A DNA stretch of 64,000 nt, taken from contig NZ_PYVW01000004.1 in NCBI RefSeq assembly GCF_003056355.1, positions 62,001 to 126,000 of the forward strand, given 5' to 3'. The stretch is from Devosia naphthalenivorans. GTDB taxonomy: Bacteria > Pseudomonadota > Alphaproteobacteria > Rhizobiales > Devosiaceae. Of this stretch, positions 25,880 through 33,987 are shown piece after piece. The notes under the pieces were generated by a model. It saw only the letters and a program-made list of their open reading frames with translations. It made no database searches and was not told where the DNA came from. The translations under genes and the position numbers were made by a program. Position 1 is the stretch's first letter. Every line of letters starts with the position of its first letter.

Positions 25880-28504
25880 ATGACCACCACCCGCACCACC
25901 TGCCCCTATTGCGGCGTCGGCTGCGGCGTCCTCGCCACGCCCAACCCCGACGGCACCACCGCCATCGCCGGCGATCCGGACCACCCCGCCAATTTCGGCC
26001 GCCTCTGCTCGAAGGGCTCCGCACTGGGGGAAACACTGTCGCTCACCGGACGGCTGCTCCACCCCGAAATCAACGGCAAACGCGCCGCTTGGGACGAGGC
26101 GCTGAACCTGGTTGCCGACACATTCAGCCGGACCATCGCCGAGCATGGGCCGGATTCCGTCGCCTTCTACGGCTCAGGCCAGTTGCTGACCGAGGATTAT
26201 TATGTCGCCAACAAGCTGATGAAGGGCTTCATCGGCTCGGGCAACATGGACACCAATTCGCGCCTCTGCATGGCCTCCTCGGTTGCAGGCCACAAGCGCG
26301 CCTTTGGCTCCGATACCGTGCCGGGCAATTACGAAGACCTGGAACTGGCTGACCTGATCGTGCTGGTCGGCTCCAATCTGGGCTGGTGCCATCCCGTGCT
26401 CTATCAGCGCATCGCCAGGGCCAAGGCGGAACGGCCCGGCATGCGCGTGGTCCTGATCGATCCGCGCCGCACGACGACTGCCGACATCGCCGACCTGCAT
26501 CTGCAGGTGCAGTCCGATGGCGATAGCGCGTTGTTCGTTGGGTTGCTGGCGCATCTGGCGCAGAACGGCGCAATCGCACCCCAATTCGTCAGCGACCACA
26601 CCAGTGGGCTCGATGCCGCCATGCTGGTTGCCGAGGATTGGCCAATCGCCCGAATTGCCGAGGCAACAGGCGTACCGGAACACGCCATCGGGCTGTTCTT
26701 TGAATGGTTCGCCAAAACCGAGAAGACCGTCACCGTCTTTTCCCAGGGCGTGAACCAGTCCGCCTCGGGCACCGACAAGGTCAATGCCATCATCAATTGC
26801 CATTTGCTGACCGGCCGCATCGGCCGGCCGGGCATGGGGCCGTTCTCGGTCACCGGGCAACCCAATGCCATGGGCGGCCGCGAAGTGGGCGGGCTGGCCA
26901 ATATGCTGGCCGCGCACATGGATTTTATCCCTGAAGCAGTCGAGCGCGTCGGACGCTTCTGGGGCAGCGACCGGGTGGCGTGCGCGCCGGGGCTCAAGGC
27001 GGTAGACCTCTTTGCCGCCATGGCGCGCGGCGAGATCAAGGCGGTCTGGATCATGGCCACCAATCCGGTGGATTCCATGCCCGAAGCCGATTTGGTGCGA
27101 ACCGCACTCGCCTCCTGTCCCTTCGTTGTCATCTCCGACATGTCGGCAGAAACCGACACCGGCATCCATGCCCATGTCCGCCTGCCGGCAGCCGGATGGG
27201 GCGAAAAGAACGGGACCGTCACCAATTCGGAGCGGCGGATTTCCCGCCAGCGGCCGTTCCTGCCCCTGCCGGGAGAGGCAAGGCCCGATTGGTGGATCAT
27301 CACGCAAGTGGCCAAGCGCATGGGCTTTGGCGCAGCGTTCGACTTTGCCGGCCCTGACGAGATCTTTGCCGAGCACGCGGCGCTGTCGAGTTTCGAGAAC
27401 AATGGCACCCGGGATTTTGACCTCACCGGGCTCATCGACGCCGAGTATGAGGCCTTGCACCCGGTGCAGTGGCCAATAAGGACGAAACCGACCGCGCGCC
27501 TGTTCGCGGATGGCCGGTTCTTTACGCCCGATGGCAAGGCCCGCTTTATTCCGGTCCTGCCACCGCCGCCCTTCGCGCCGGCACCGGGGCAGTTCATCCT
27601 CAATACCGGCCGGGTGCGCGATCACTGGCACACCATGACCCGCACCGGCAAAGCGGCACGCCTTTCCGCCCATTATGCCGAGCCGTTCGTGGAAATTCAT
27701 CCGGCTGATGCCGCCGCCCTCAATATCCGCCGGGCGAGCCTGGTCCGCATCGGCAACCGGCATGGCAGCGCCGTGCTGCGCGCCCTGGTGACGGACCGGC
27801 AAAGGCGCGGTCACCTGTTCGTTCCGATGCACTGGACGGACCAGTTCGCCTCCAATGCGCGCATCGACGCCCTGGTCCCGGCCAAGGTGGACCCGGTCTC
27901 GCACCAGCCCGCCCTCAAGATGGCGCAGGCGCATGCCGAGCCGTTTCAAACCACCATCTATGGTTTTTTCGTCGCGCGCTCCCGGCCGATCCTGACTGGC
28001 ATCGACTATTGGGCCATCGCGGAAGCGGCTGGCGGCGTGCGGGGCGAAATCGCTTTGGCACGCGAGCCCGCCGAATGGCTGGCCTGGATTCGCGTCGTGT
28101 TTCAATTGCCCGAGACCGCCAATCTGGTCACCCTGCACGATCGCCATTCCGGCCGCCGCAGCATGGCGCTGATCGAAGATGGCCGGCTGATCTTCGCGCT
28201 CTATCTCTCGCCCGATCCAGTACTGGTCTCGCGCCAATGGGCGGCCGATCTGCTGTCGGCCGAAGGGGTGAGCGGACCCGTGGTGCTGGCCGGCAGACCC
28301 GGCACCGACATGCCCGATGGTGGCCCCATCGTCTGCGCCTGTTTCTCGGTTGGCAGCAACACCATCGCCGCTGCTGTCACTGATCAGGGCTGCACCAGTG
28401 TGGAGGCCGTCGGCGCCTGCACGAAAGCCGGAAGCAATTGCGGTTCCTGCCGCCCCGAAATCCGGAGCATCATCGAAGCATTCCGGCTGCAAGCCGCAGA
28501 GTAA
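25880..28504 (+). CDS. nasA: Assimilatory nitrate reductase, catalytic subunit
   Basis: Reduces nitrate to nitrite using a bis-MGD molybdenum centre, 874 aa. The N-terminal [4Fe-4S] ligands are C8, C11, C15 and C43 (CPYCGVGC, then GRLCSKG). Molybdopterin oxidoreductase motifs include YGSGQLLTEDYYVANKL, TNSRLCMASSV, GSNLGWCHPV and GRIGRPGMGPFSVTGQPNAM. The molybdopterin dinucleotide-binding domain is at about 580-700. A C-terminal BFD-like [2Fe-2S] domain (CACFSV then GSNCGSC) marks the assimilatory NasA/NarB type rather than periplasmic Nap. No separate electron-transfer subunit gene is in the window. Confidence 0.96.
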   Translation: MTTTRTTCPYCGVGCGVLATPNPDGTTAIAGDPDHPANFGRLCSKGSALGETLSLTGRLLHPEINGKRAAWDEALNLVADTFSRTIAEHGPDSVAFYGSGQLLTEDYYVANKLMKGFIGSGNMDTNSRLCMASSVAGHKRAFGSDTVPGNYEDLELADLIVLVGSNLGWCHPVLYQRIARAKAERPGMRVVLIDPRRTTTADIADLHLQVQSDGDSALFVGLLAHLAQNGAIAPQFVSDHTSGLDAAMLVAEDWPIARIAEATGVPEHAIGLFFEWFAKTEKTVTVFSQGVNQSASGTDKVNAIINCHLLTGRIGRPGMGPFSVTGQPNAMGGREVGGLANMLAAHMDFIPEAVERVGRFWGSDRVACAPGLKAVDLFAAMARGEIKAVWIMATNPVDSMPEADLVRTALASCPFVVISDMSAETDTGIHAHVRLPAAGWGEKNGTVTNSERRISRQRPFLPLPGEARPDWWIITQVAKRMGFGAAFDFAGPDEIFAEHAALSSFENNGTRDFDLTGLIDAEYEALHPVQWPIRTKPTARLFADGRFFTPDGKARFIPVLPPPPFAPAPGQFILNTGRVRDHWHTMTRTGKAARLSAHYAEPFVEIHPADAAALNIRRASLVRIGNRHGSAVLRALVTDRQRRGHLFVPMHWTDQFASNARIDALVPAKVDPVSHQPALKMAQAHAEPFQTTIYGFFVARSRPILTGIDYWAIAEAAGGVRGEIALAREPAEWLAWIRVVFQLPETANLVTLHDRHSGRRSMALIEDGRLIFALYLSPDPVLVSRQWAADLLSAEGVSGPVVLAGRPGTDMPDGGPIVCACFSVGSNTIAAAVTDQGCTSVEAVGACTKAGSNCGSCRPEIRSIIEAFRLQAAE

Positions 28505-28579
28505 GCTCGCAGCAAAACCGCAGCATGCTGTCGGAACAATGCGCCTTTCCGTCCGTTGATAGAGCCAAAATGCGACTGT

Positions 28580-28603
28580 CCCTGCCCGCGAACGCCGGCA
28601 GGG
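28580..28603 (+). terminator. Possible hairpin after the nitrate operon
   Basis: CCCTGCC (28580-28586) pairs with GGCAGGG (28597-28603) around a 10-base loop, 75 bp after the nasA stop. There is no T run, so factor-independent termination is doubtful. Confidence 0.3.
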
Positions 28604-28655
28604 CAGCCACCGCTGCATGCCGGCAGTAAACCTTTGTCACCCTTGCGAATTCTGC

Positions 28656-28681
28656 GGAACTTACGGCCATGCATGGCCGTT
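28656..28681 (+). promoter_or_regulatory. EcfG (RpoE2) type general-stress promoter
   Basis: GGAAC (28656-28660), 17-bp spacer, CGTT (28678-28681): an exact match to the alphaproteobacterial EcfG consensus GGAAC-N16/17-CGTT. It lies 38 bp upstream of the first gene of the three-gene stress operon (ATG 28720). Confidence 0.75.
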
Positions 28682-28719
28682 GGGCCCGCAACTTGCAACC
28701 GCCTCGGAGGAAATTCCAG

Positions 28720-29484
28720 ATGAGCACCGATGACTCGACGAATATGCCAGGCTCCCCCTCACCAATCCAAGACCGCGCCAAGCACGATCTGGGTAGCGCC
28801 ACCGAGACCGCAAGGCGCGATCTCGACGCTGTGGCACAGAAGGCCGCCGACGAAGTTGCCAGCCTGAAACACCAGGCGGGCGAGCAGATTCACGATGCCA
28901 CGGACAAGGCAAAGACCTTCGCGTCCGAGCAGAAGGATCTTGCCGCCGGCCAGATCAGCGGCGTTGCTTCGGCGATCAACAAGGTTGCCGACGAACTCGA
29001 CGGCGGTGACCAGCAGATGGTCGCCCGCTATGCAAGGGACCTCGCCTCCGGTCTCTCCAAGTTCGGTGGTACAGTCCAGAACAAGAATGTCGATGACCTG
29101 ATGGGCATGGCCCAGAATTTTGGCCGCAGCCAGCCACTTGCGTTCCTTGGCGCCGCTGCCCTGGCCGGGTTCGTCGCCAGCCGCTTTGCCCTTGCGTCGG
29201 CCCACCGTCGCGACAAGGCACAATCGATAGACGGTCAGTACTCCGGCAATCAGTCCAACAACTACACCGGCAATAGCACGGCGTACGGTGCTGGTTCATC
29301 GACGGGATACACTTCGGGTTCCGCCAGCGGCGCCGGTTCGAGCGCATCGACCGGTTACGGCTCCGGCTCATCCGTTGGAGGAAACTCCAGCTATTCGGAT
29401 AGCTCGAGTTCCAGTTCGTCCCGCAATTACGGCGCGAGTTCCTCGCCGGGCATCGGCGGTAGTTCAAATCAATCGGGGGAATAA
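28720..29484 (+). CDS. LEA-like hydrophilic stress protein with Ser/Gly-rich tail
   Basis: 254 aa, no named enzyme family. The ATG at 28720 has CGGAGGAAA; an open frame from 28669 has no such site. Three parts: an Ala/Lys/Glu/Asp-rich amphipathic helical region (residues 15-90), including ATETARRDLDAVAQKAADEV and HDATDKAKTFASEQKDLAAG, which resembles late-embryogenesis-abundant proteins; a short hydrophobic segment (about 145-165, LAFLGAAALAGFVASRFA) that could anchor it to membrane; and about 85 residues of low-complexity Ser/Gly/Tyr/Asn. In rhizobia similar genes are annotated as nutrient-deprivation-induced proteins. First in a three-gene operon behind an EcfG-type promoter. Confidence 0.85.
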   Translation: MSTDDSTNMPGSPSPIQDRAKHDLGSATETARRDLDAVAQKAADEVASLKHQAGEQIHDATDKAKTFASEQKDLAAGQISGVASAINKVADELDGGDQQMVARYARDLASGLSKFGGTVQNKNVDDLMGMAQNFGRSQPLAFLGAAALAGFVASRFALASAHRRDKAQSIDGQYSGNQSNNYTGNSTAYGAGSSTGYTSGSASGAGSSASTGYGSGSSVGGNSSYSDSSSSSSSRNYGASSSPGIGGSSNQSGE

Positions 29485-29486
29485 CG

Positions 29487-29903
29487 ATGTCTCAAGTTAA
29501 CGAGGGCCGCCCACTTGCGGAACTGCTGGGAGGGCTCGCCAGCGACATTTCCAACCTGTTCCGCAAGGAAATCCAGCTTGCCAAGGCAGAAGCGTCCGAG
29601 AAATTCTCGCAGACGCTGGGCGGCGTCATTTCGCTCGTGATCGGGGCCGTATTGGGCCTGGGCGCGCTTGGTGTGCTGCTGAGCGCCATTGTATCCCTGC
29701 TAGCCTCCTTCTTCGTCAACCAGGGCATGGACCCGGCAATGTCCAACGCCATCGCGGCAGGCATTGTCACTGTCGTGGTGGGCATCATTGCCTGGATATT
29801 CTTCAACCGGGGCATGAGCGCCCTTAAGGCAAGCAATCTCAATCTAAACCGCACAACTGCATCGCTCAGCCGCGATGCCGATATCGTCAAGGAGAGGCTC
29901 TAA
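29487..29903 (+). CDS. DUF1469 / holin superfamily III-like membrane protein (YqjE type)
   Basis: 138 aa, start 2 bp after the preceding stop. An N-terminal amphipathic helix (LGGLASDISNLFRKEIQLAK) is followed by two transmembrane segments at about 50-75 and 85-110. Although named after phage holins, chromosomal members of this family accompany DUF3618 proteins and are stress-associated; no phage genes are nearby. Its stop overlaps the ATG of the next gene by one base. Confidence 0.88.
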   Translation: MSQVNEGRPLAELLGGLASDISNLFRKEIQLAKAEASEKFSQTLGGVISLVIGAVLGLGALGVLLSAIVSLLASFFVNQGMDPAMSNAIAAGIVTVVVGIIAWIFFNRGMSALKASNLNLNRTTASLSRDADIVKERL

Positions 29904-30991
29904 TGGCTTATGATTCCGATACGAAGAGCGCAGCCGAACTCCAGCGCGAGATAGAGCTGCAGCGCACCAGGGTGGAAGACACCATCGATCAAATTCAGCA
30001 GAAGCTGTCCCCCGGGCAGCTGGTGGATGAAATGCTGGCCTATACCAAGGGAGGCGGCGGCGAGTTCCTGTCCAGCCTACAGCGCAATGTGATGGCTAAT
30101 CCGCTGCCGGTAGCGCTATTGGGCGTGAGCATTGCCTGGCTCATGGCCAAACCAGCGAGCACAGACTCTACATCATCGAGGAAGTATTCCGACCGTGATT
30201 GGGATGAGACGATCAACGCCAATCGCGGCTATACCGGCGGCGCTGGTGACGACTACGACTTTTCCGACGATTATGAATATGACGACGTGGAATATCCGGT
30301 GACCTCGGTGTCCGGCTCGATCCGGCGCACCGGCTACTCGACGGATGAAAGCGGCAATCGCTTCAGCCACTTCGTGGATGACGCTGGCAAGAAATTCCGC
30401 GCTGCGACTGACGCGCAGGGCCGCCGTGCCGGCCACTTCATGGACGATGCGGGCAACCGGTTCCGCGGGTTCAGCGATGCTGCGGGTGGCCGCATCGAAC
30501 AGATCCGGGACGAGGCCGGCAATCTGCTGGACGAAGCGAGCAATTGGGCATCCCACACCTGGAAAATGGCCCGTCAGAAAATGCACGATGCCCGCGATAC
30601 GGTCAGCCGCGGCGCCAGTGGTGGGCGGCATCAGGCTGGCAAGGCCGGCGCTGCGATGCAGCACCAGTTGGGCAGCCTCAACGAGACGGTGATGACGCAG
30701 TTCCGCGACCAACCCCTGGTTGGTGGTGCACTGGCTTTCGCCCTGGGTGCGGCACTGGGTTCGGCCCTGCCACATACCGAGCAGGAAGACTCGTTGCTGG
30801 GTGAAGCTTCCGACGCCGTGAAGGGGATGGCCGGCGAACAGGCTGCTGAGCTTTACGAGCAAGGCAAGCAGAAGACCACTGAGGCATATGAAACGGCGAC
30901 CGGCAAGGTGGGCGATCTCTACCAGCAGGCCAAGGAAGGCGCGACTAACTCGGGTTCGACCGGCGGGCCCTCGCCGAGTTCTACCTACTAA
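29903..30991 (+). CDS. DUF3618 protein with tandem 11-residue repeats
   Basis: 362 aa. N-terminal DUF3618 region (residues 8-50, SAAELQREIELQRTRVEDTI) and a hydrophobic segment at about 65-85, shared with proteins next to YqjE-like genes. Residues 148-213 form six tandem 11-mers of pattern D-x-A-G-N-R-F plus four residues: DESGNRFSHFV, DDAGKKFRAAT, DAQGRRAGHFM, DDAGNRFRGFS, DAAGGRIEQIR, DEAGNLLDEAS. Near the C-terminus (315-347) are three 11-mers of a different, LEA group 3-like type: AELYEQGKQKT, TEAYETATGKV, GDLYQQAKEGA. A Gly/Ala-rich hydrophobic stretch (about 270-290) lies between the blocks. Probably membrane-associated; function in desiccation or envelope stress is inferred. Last gene of the operon, followed by a terminator. 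Confidence 0.87.
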   Translation: MAYDSDTKSAAELQREIELQRTRVEDTIDQIQQKLSPGQLVDEMLAYTKGGGGEFLSSLQRNVMANPLPVALLGVSIAWLMAKPASTDSTSSRKYSDRDWDETINANRGYTGGAGDDYDFSDDYEYDDVEYPVTSVSGSIRRTGYSTDESGNRFSHFVDDAGKKFRAATDAQGRRAGHFMDDAGNRFRGFSDAAGGRIEQIRDEAGNLLDEASNWASHTWKMARQKMHDARDTVSRGASGGRHQAGKAGAAMQHQLGSLNETVMTQFRDQPLVGGALAFALGAALGSALPHTEQEDSLLGEASDAVKGMAGEQAAELYEQGKQKTTEAYETATGKVGDLYQQAKEGATNSGSTGGPSPSSTY

Positions 30992-31004
30992 AGAGCTGTA
31001 GCTG

Positions 31005-31032
31005 ACGGGAGGCTGTTGCCTCCCGTTTTTTT
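31005..31032 (+). terminator. Rho-independent terminator of the stress operon
   Basis: Nine-base-pair stem ACGGGAGGC (31005-31013) with GCCTCCCGT (31018-31026), TGTT loop and a run of seven T (31026-31032). It sits 14 bp after the DUF3618 stop and 15 bp before the next ATG. Confidence 0.92.
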
Positions 31033-31046
31033 GGGGCGCGCCAGGG

Positions 31047-32165
31047 ATGAGTACCGATACCAACCAGATCTATGCACGCCAGCAGAACCGCGGGCGGGAT
31101 GCGGAAGCGCCCACCGAAATCCCGCAGCGGGGCTGGAAGGACATTCTCTGGCGTCTCTACCGAGCCATCGGGGAAGACCACATTCTGCTGACAGCTGCAG
31201 GAGTGACATTTTACATCCTGCTGGCCCTCGTCCCCACCCTATCGGCATTCGTCTCCATCTACGGCCTGTTCAACGACCGCGGAAGCGTGTTGGATCAGGT
31301 CCAGTTGCTCGCAGGCCTGGTGCCCGCAGGTGCCCTCGAAATCCTGCGGGATCAATTGACTCGTCTGACAGCGGAGAGTTCCGAGAAGCTTGGCCTCACG
31401 CTGATATTTTCCGTTGCGATCGCCCTGTGGAGCGCCAGCGCGGGGATCAAGGCGATGTTCGAGGCGATGAACGTGGCCTATCACGAGAAGGAGCAACGCT
31501 CCTTTCTGGTGTTCAATGGCCTTGCCCTGCTGTTTACGCTGGGTGGCGCCATTGCAGCGGTGCTGGTCCTGAGCGTGGTGCTGGTCATGCCGGCGCTGCT
31601 TACCCTGCTTCCGGGCGGGCATGGGCTAGAGTGGACGGTGCGAGTTGCAAGCTACGCGGCGATGCTGGCGGTGATCTCGCTCAGCATAGCGGCGCTCTAC
31701 CGTTGGGGCGCAAGCCGTGAACAGGCCAAGTGGCGGTGGATTACGCCGGGCGCGGCATTCGCAGTGGTAGCGCTCGGGCTGATCTCGGTGACCTTCTCCT
31801 GGTATGTCAGCAATTTCAGCAACAATGACGCCACTTACGGCTCTCTCAGCGCCATGATCGGCCTGATGACCTGGCTCTGGATATCAACGACCCTGGTGAT
31901 TCTGGGCGCGGAAATAAACTCCGAGATCGAGCACCAAACAGCTGAGGACAGCACAACCGGGGCAGAACTGCCCCTTGGTGAACGGGGTGCCCACATGGCT
32001 GACAATGTCGGCCGTGTCTGGCCGCCAGATCGGGACAAGATGGAACAGCAGGCTTGGGAACACGCTTCCGATACTCGGGAGCGCAAGCGTTTTTCGGCCG
32101 GATCATGGCTGCTGGCCGCGCCCGCCGCTCTTACAATGCACTGGCTGAACCGCAAGAAGCGCTGA
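31047..32165 (+). CDS. YihY/virulence factor BrkB family membrane protein
   Basis: Inner-membrane protein, 372 aa. YihY core from about residue 35: EDHILLTAAGVTFYILLALVP, then several further transmembrane helices ending at about residue 290 (TWLWISTTLVILGAEINSE). Family function is not established, despite old annotations as RNase BN or BrkB. A hydrophilic tail of about 75 residues ends in a basic C-terminus. It starts directly after the terminator, so needs its own promoter or read-through; I saw no EcfG motif. Confidence 0.9.
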   Translation: MSTDTNQIYARQQNRGRDAEAPTEIPQRGWKDILWRLYRAIGEDHILLTAAGVTFYILLALVPTLSAFVSIYGLFNDRGSVLDQVQLLAGLVPAGALEILRDQLTRLTAESSEKLGLTLIFSVAIALWSASAGIKAMFEAMNVAYHEKEQRSFLVFNGLALLFTLGGAIAAVLVLSVVLVMPALLTLLPGGHGLEWTVRVASYAAMLAVISLSIAALYRWGASREQAKWRWITPGAAFAVVALGLISVTFSWYVSNFSNNDATYGSLSAMIGLMTWLWISTTLVILGAEINSEIEHQTAEDSTTGAELPLGERGAHMADNVGRVWPPDRDKMEQQAWEHASDTRERKRFSAGSWLLAAPAALTMHWLNRKKR

Positions 32166-32206
32166 GCGGCAGCTCAGCATACATCAGTCATCGAGCGTGA
32201 TAGCGG

Positions 32207-32416
32207 TCATTTGGGCATGGAGCCCTTGCTACGGGCGCGTGGCGGCGACTTGCCGTCATGCGCGTAGCTGTTGGGGACGACCTCATGGGCATCGGGTGGG
32301 TGCCTCCCTCCCGGATGAGGGATCTTGTCGTATTCTTCTTCGGTGGCCGGATGGGGATCGGCAACGTCATTGCCTTTGGATGTGCCCTCGCCCGAGGGGA
32401 GACCGTCGCGTATCAT
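32207..32416 (-). CDS. Small hydrophilic protein of unknown function
   Basis: 69 aa, rich in Pro, His, Gly, Asp and Lys with no hydrophobic segment (EEEYDKIPHPGGRHPPDAHE), the profile of an intrinsically disordered stress protein. A GGAGC sequence lies seven bases before the ATG. It is 86 bp downstream of another small gene on the same strand. I do not recognise the family; the opposite-strand frames here are less convincing. Confidence 0.55.
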   Translation of the reverse strand: MIRDGLPSGEGTSKGNDVADPHPATEEEYDKIPHPGGRHPPDAHEVVPNSYAHDGKSPPRARSKGSMPK

Positions 32417-32502
32417 TGGTCCAGCTCCAATTGTGGTTTGACCGTCGGGTTCAATGCAAAGCGCGGGTTAACCTATGTTGGGATGAAGCCGACCCAATGC
32501 GG

Positions 32503-32727
32503 CTAGCGGTCAGTCACCTTGGTATAAAGGCGCACCATGTTCAGAGGCTGGCCGCTGTGCTGCCAATAAACCCGCGCCGCCAGGTCTCGCTTGCTACCGC
32601 TCCTGATGAGTTTGAGGCCCAAGGCCTCGCGGGCGGCGTCTTCGGGCGTTCGGGCACCCTCTATGATCACGTCCCCCGGCGTGTTTGAATCCACGCGCAA
32701 GTCCACTACTCGATAGGCCAAGGTCAT
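32503..32727 (-). CDS. Small protein of unknown function
   Basis: 74 aa, mixed alpha/beta composition: TLAYRVVDLRVDS, GARTPEDAAREALGL, DLAARVYWQHSGQPLNMVRL. It reads like a compact folded domain, and PEDAAREALGL suggests a helix repeated in small rhizobial hypothetical proteins. No named family recognised. Head to head with the small gene at 32867. Confidence 0.6.
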   Translation of the reverse strand: MTLAYRVVDLRVDSNTPGDVIIEGARTPEDAAREALGLKLIRSGSKRDLAARVYWQHSGQPLNMVRLYTKVTDR

Positions 32728-32815
32728 TATCGGGTCATTCGAAATGAGTTGTTCAGCATGGTGTTAAATGCACGCCATGGTGATTGAGTTGCAGGCACTC
32801 GCCCAGGTTACCCCC

Positions 32816-32840
32816 GGAACCCATCCCGGAAGGAAAGGTT
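32816..32840 (+). promoter_or_regulatory. Near-consensus EcfG-type promoter
   Basis: GGAAC (32816-32820), 16-bp spacer, GGTT (32837-32840). One base differs from the CGTT -10 element. It lies 26 bp before the ATG of the small protein gene at 32867. Confidence 0.45.
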
Positions 32841-32866
32841 ATCCGGCTCCAACCGAGGAGAGCCAG

Positions 32867-33067
32867 ATGAGCAAGACCGATCGCCAGCAAGAACAACTCA
32901 AAAATGTGAGCGGTGGAGGGCAGACGCCCGGCACGAACTGGGGCGCCACTCCTGGAGAAGCCACCAATAGCACCGACAACAAGAAGACGGTGCCCCATAC
33001 CCAGCGCGGCAATGAGGAACCAGGTGCGGACGGCGACGACAAGACCCGCATCGAATCTGACGACTAA
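32867..33067 (+). CDS. Small highly hydrophilic protein of unknown function
   Basis: 66 aa from the ATG at 32867, which has GAGGAGA upstream; an earlier in-frame start at 32768 would include the promoter. Rich in Gln, Gly, Thr, Asn and Asp with no hydrophobic segment (VSGGGQTPGTNWGATPGEAT), so probably disordered. The near-consensus EcfG promoter and neighbours suggest a stress-induced protein. Family not recognised. Confidence 0.6.
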   Translation: MSKTDRQQEQLKNVSGGGQTPGTNWGATPGEATNSTDNKKTVPHTQRGNEEPGADGDDKTRIESDD

Positions 33068-33124
33068 AGTGGAGCGGACGAAACTCACCGGCGCCAAAGA
33101 CGGCGCCGGCAGTATCTGAGCATT

Positions 33125-33412
33125 CTAGCGGGCAGAGGAGCGCTTGTTTCTAGTGCCGGTGGGGCCGCTGGCGGCTCCGCCCGTCCCCATGCTGCCGACG
33201 AAAGACGCACCACCGGCAGGCGCGACACCACCGGGATGAAGACCGCTGGAAATGCCGCCGTCAGCCCGCATCGTCCCGCCACCTTCTTGTTCCGCCATCA
33301 TCTGTGCCACGGCATCCATGTAGTTCTGGAATTCGCGCCCCTCGGGGCATCCTTCCTGTCCCCACAATTGATATGCCCGTTGCTTGACTTCTTCCTCGTT
33401 CAGATCGGCCAT
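33125..33412 (-). CDS. DUF2934 domain protein
   Basis: 95 aa. Residues 5-35 match the short DUF2934 pattern (EEVKQRAYQLWGQEGCPEGR then a Tyr-Met-Asp-Ala helix). The remainder is a Gly/Ser/Ala-rich tail with a basic end (RNKRSSAR). Function unknown; such proteins are frequent in rhizobial stress regulons. It has a candidate EcfG-type promoter 52 bp upstream. Confidence 0.78.
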   Translation of the reverse strand: MADLNEEEVKQRAYQLWGQEGCPEGREFQNYMDAVAQMMAEQEGGGTMRADGGISSGLHPGGVAPAGGASFVGSMGTGGAASGPTGTRNKRSSAR

Positions 33413-33463
33413 GACTTGCCTCCCGCGTCGGCCAGCGACACGGTCGCCGCTGCCTCATGCCGA

Positions 33464-33488
33464 AACCCGCGCCGGGTAGCCTCGTTCC
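33464..33488 (-). promoter_or_regulatory. Near-consensus EcfG-type promoter (minus strand)
   Basis: Read on the minus strand: GGAAC (33488-33484), 16-bp spacer, GGTT (33467-33464), the same -10 variant and spacing as at 32816-32840. It points at the DUF2934 gene starting at 33412. Confidence 0.45.
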
Positions 33489-33617
33489 TTCAGGAGATCG
33501 GGGCTGTCACAGGTTACCGCAAATGGGGTCGGGCTCTCATAGGACAAGCGCGGAACAATCGATGGCTGGCCAGAATTGGACGGAAACATAACCGTATCTG
33601 TTCACCAGGAGAACATC

Positions 33618-33968
33618 ATGATCCCCACCCGCGTACATGGCATCATCGACTACATTGTAGGGTTGTTGCTGATTGCTGCGCCATTTCTGTTTGGCTTCGC
33701 TGATGGCACAGCGGCGCAGTGGGTTCCGATCATTCTGGGCTTGTCCGCACTGGTTTACAGCCTTCTCACCAAATATGAGCTCAGCGCTGCCAAGATAATC
33801 CCGATGCCCGTACATCTGGGGCTCGATGTGGCGAGCGGACTGTTGCTTGCAGCATCGCCGTGGCTGTTCGGCTTTTCGGAAAGGGTCTGGCTCCCGCACG
33901 TCGTCGTAGGCGTGGCCGAAATCATTATCCCACTGCTGACCCAGCGCCATTCCCCTGTGATCCGTTAA
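33618..33968 (+). CDS. SPW repeat membrane protein
   Basis: 116 aa, start at ATG 33618 with AGGAGAA. Four hydrophobic segments form two SPW-type repeats: IDYIVGLLLIAAPFLFGFAD and LDVASGLLLAASPWLFGFSE, each followed by a second helix. The second repeat keeps the SPW signature, while the first has APF. Small integral membrane protein of unknown role. It precedes a DUF2934 gene by 19 bp, probably one transcript. Confidence 0.87.
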   Translation: MIPTRVHGIIDYIVGLLLIAAPFLFGFADGTAAQWVPIILGLSALVYSLLTKYELSAAKIIPMPVHLGLDVASGLLLAASPWLFGFSERVWLPHVVVGVAEIIIPLLTQRHSPVIR

Positions 33969-33987
33969 GGGCAGTCCCAAGGCAACC

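Noticed and set aside
26174..28618. Long minus-strand open frame of 814 codons
   Set aside because: Antisense to nasA, which has full molybdopterin and cluster motifs; the antisense product has no recognisable domain.
29487..29903. Phage origin suggested by the holin-like family name
   Set aside because: No other phage genes are near; this family is common in chromosomal stress operons with DUF3618 proteins.
33549..33590. Third EcfG-like promoter before the SPW gene
   Set aside because: A GGAAC is present but no CGTT or close variant at 16-17 bp.
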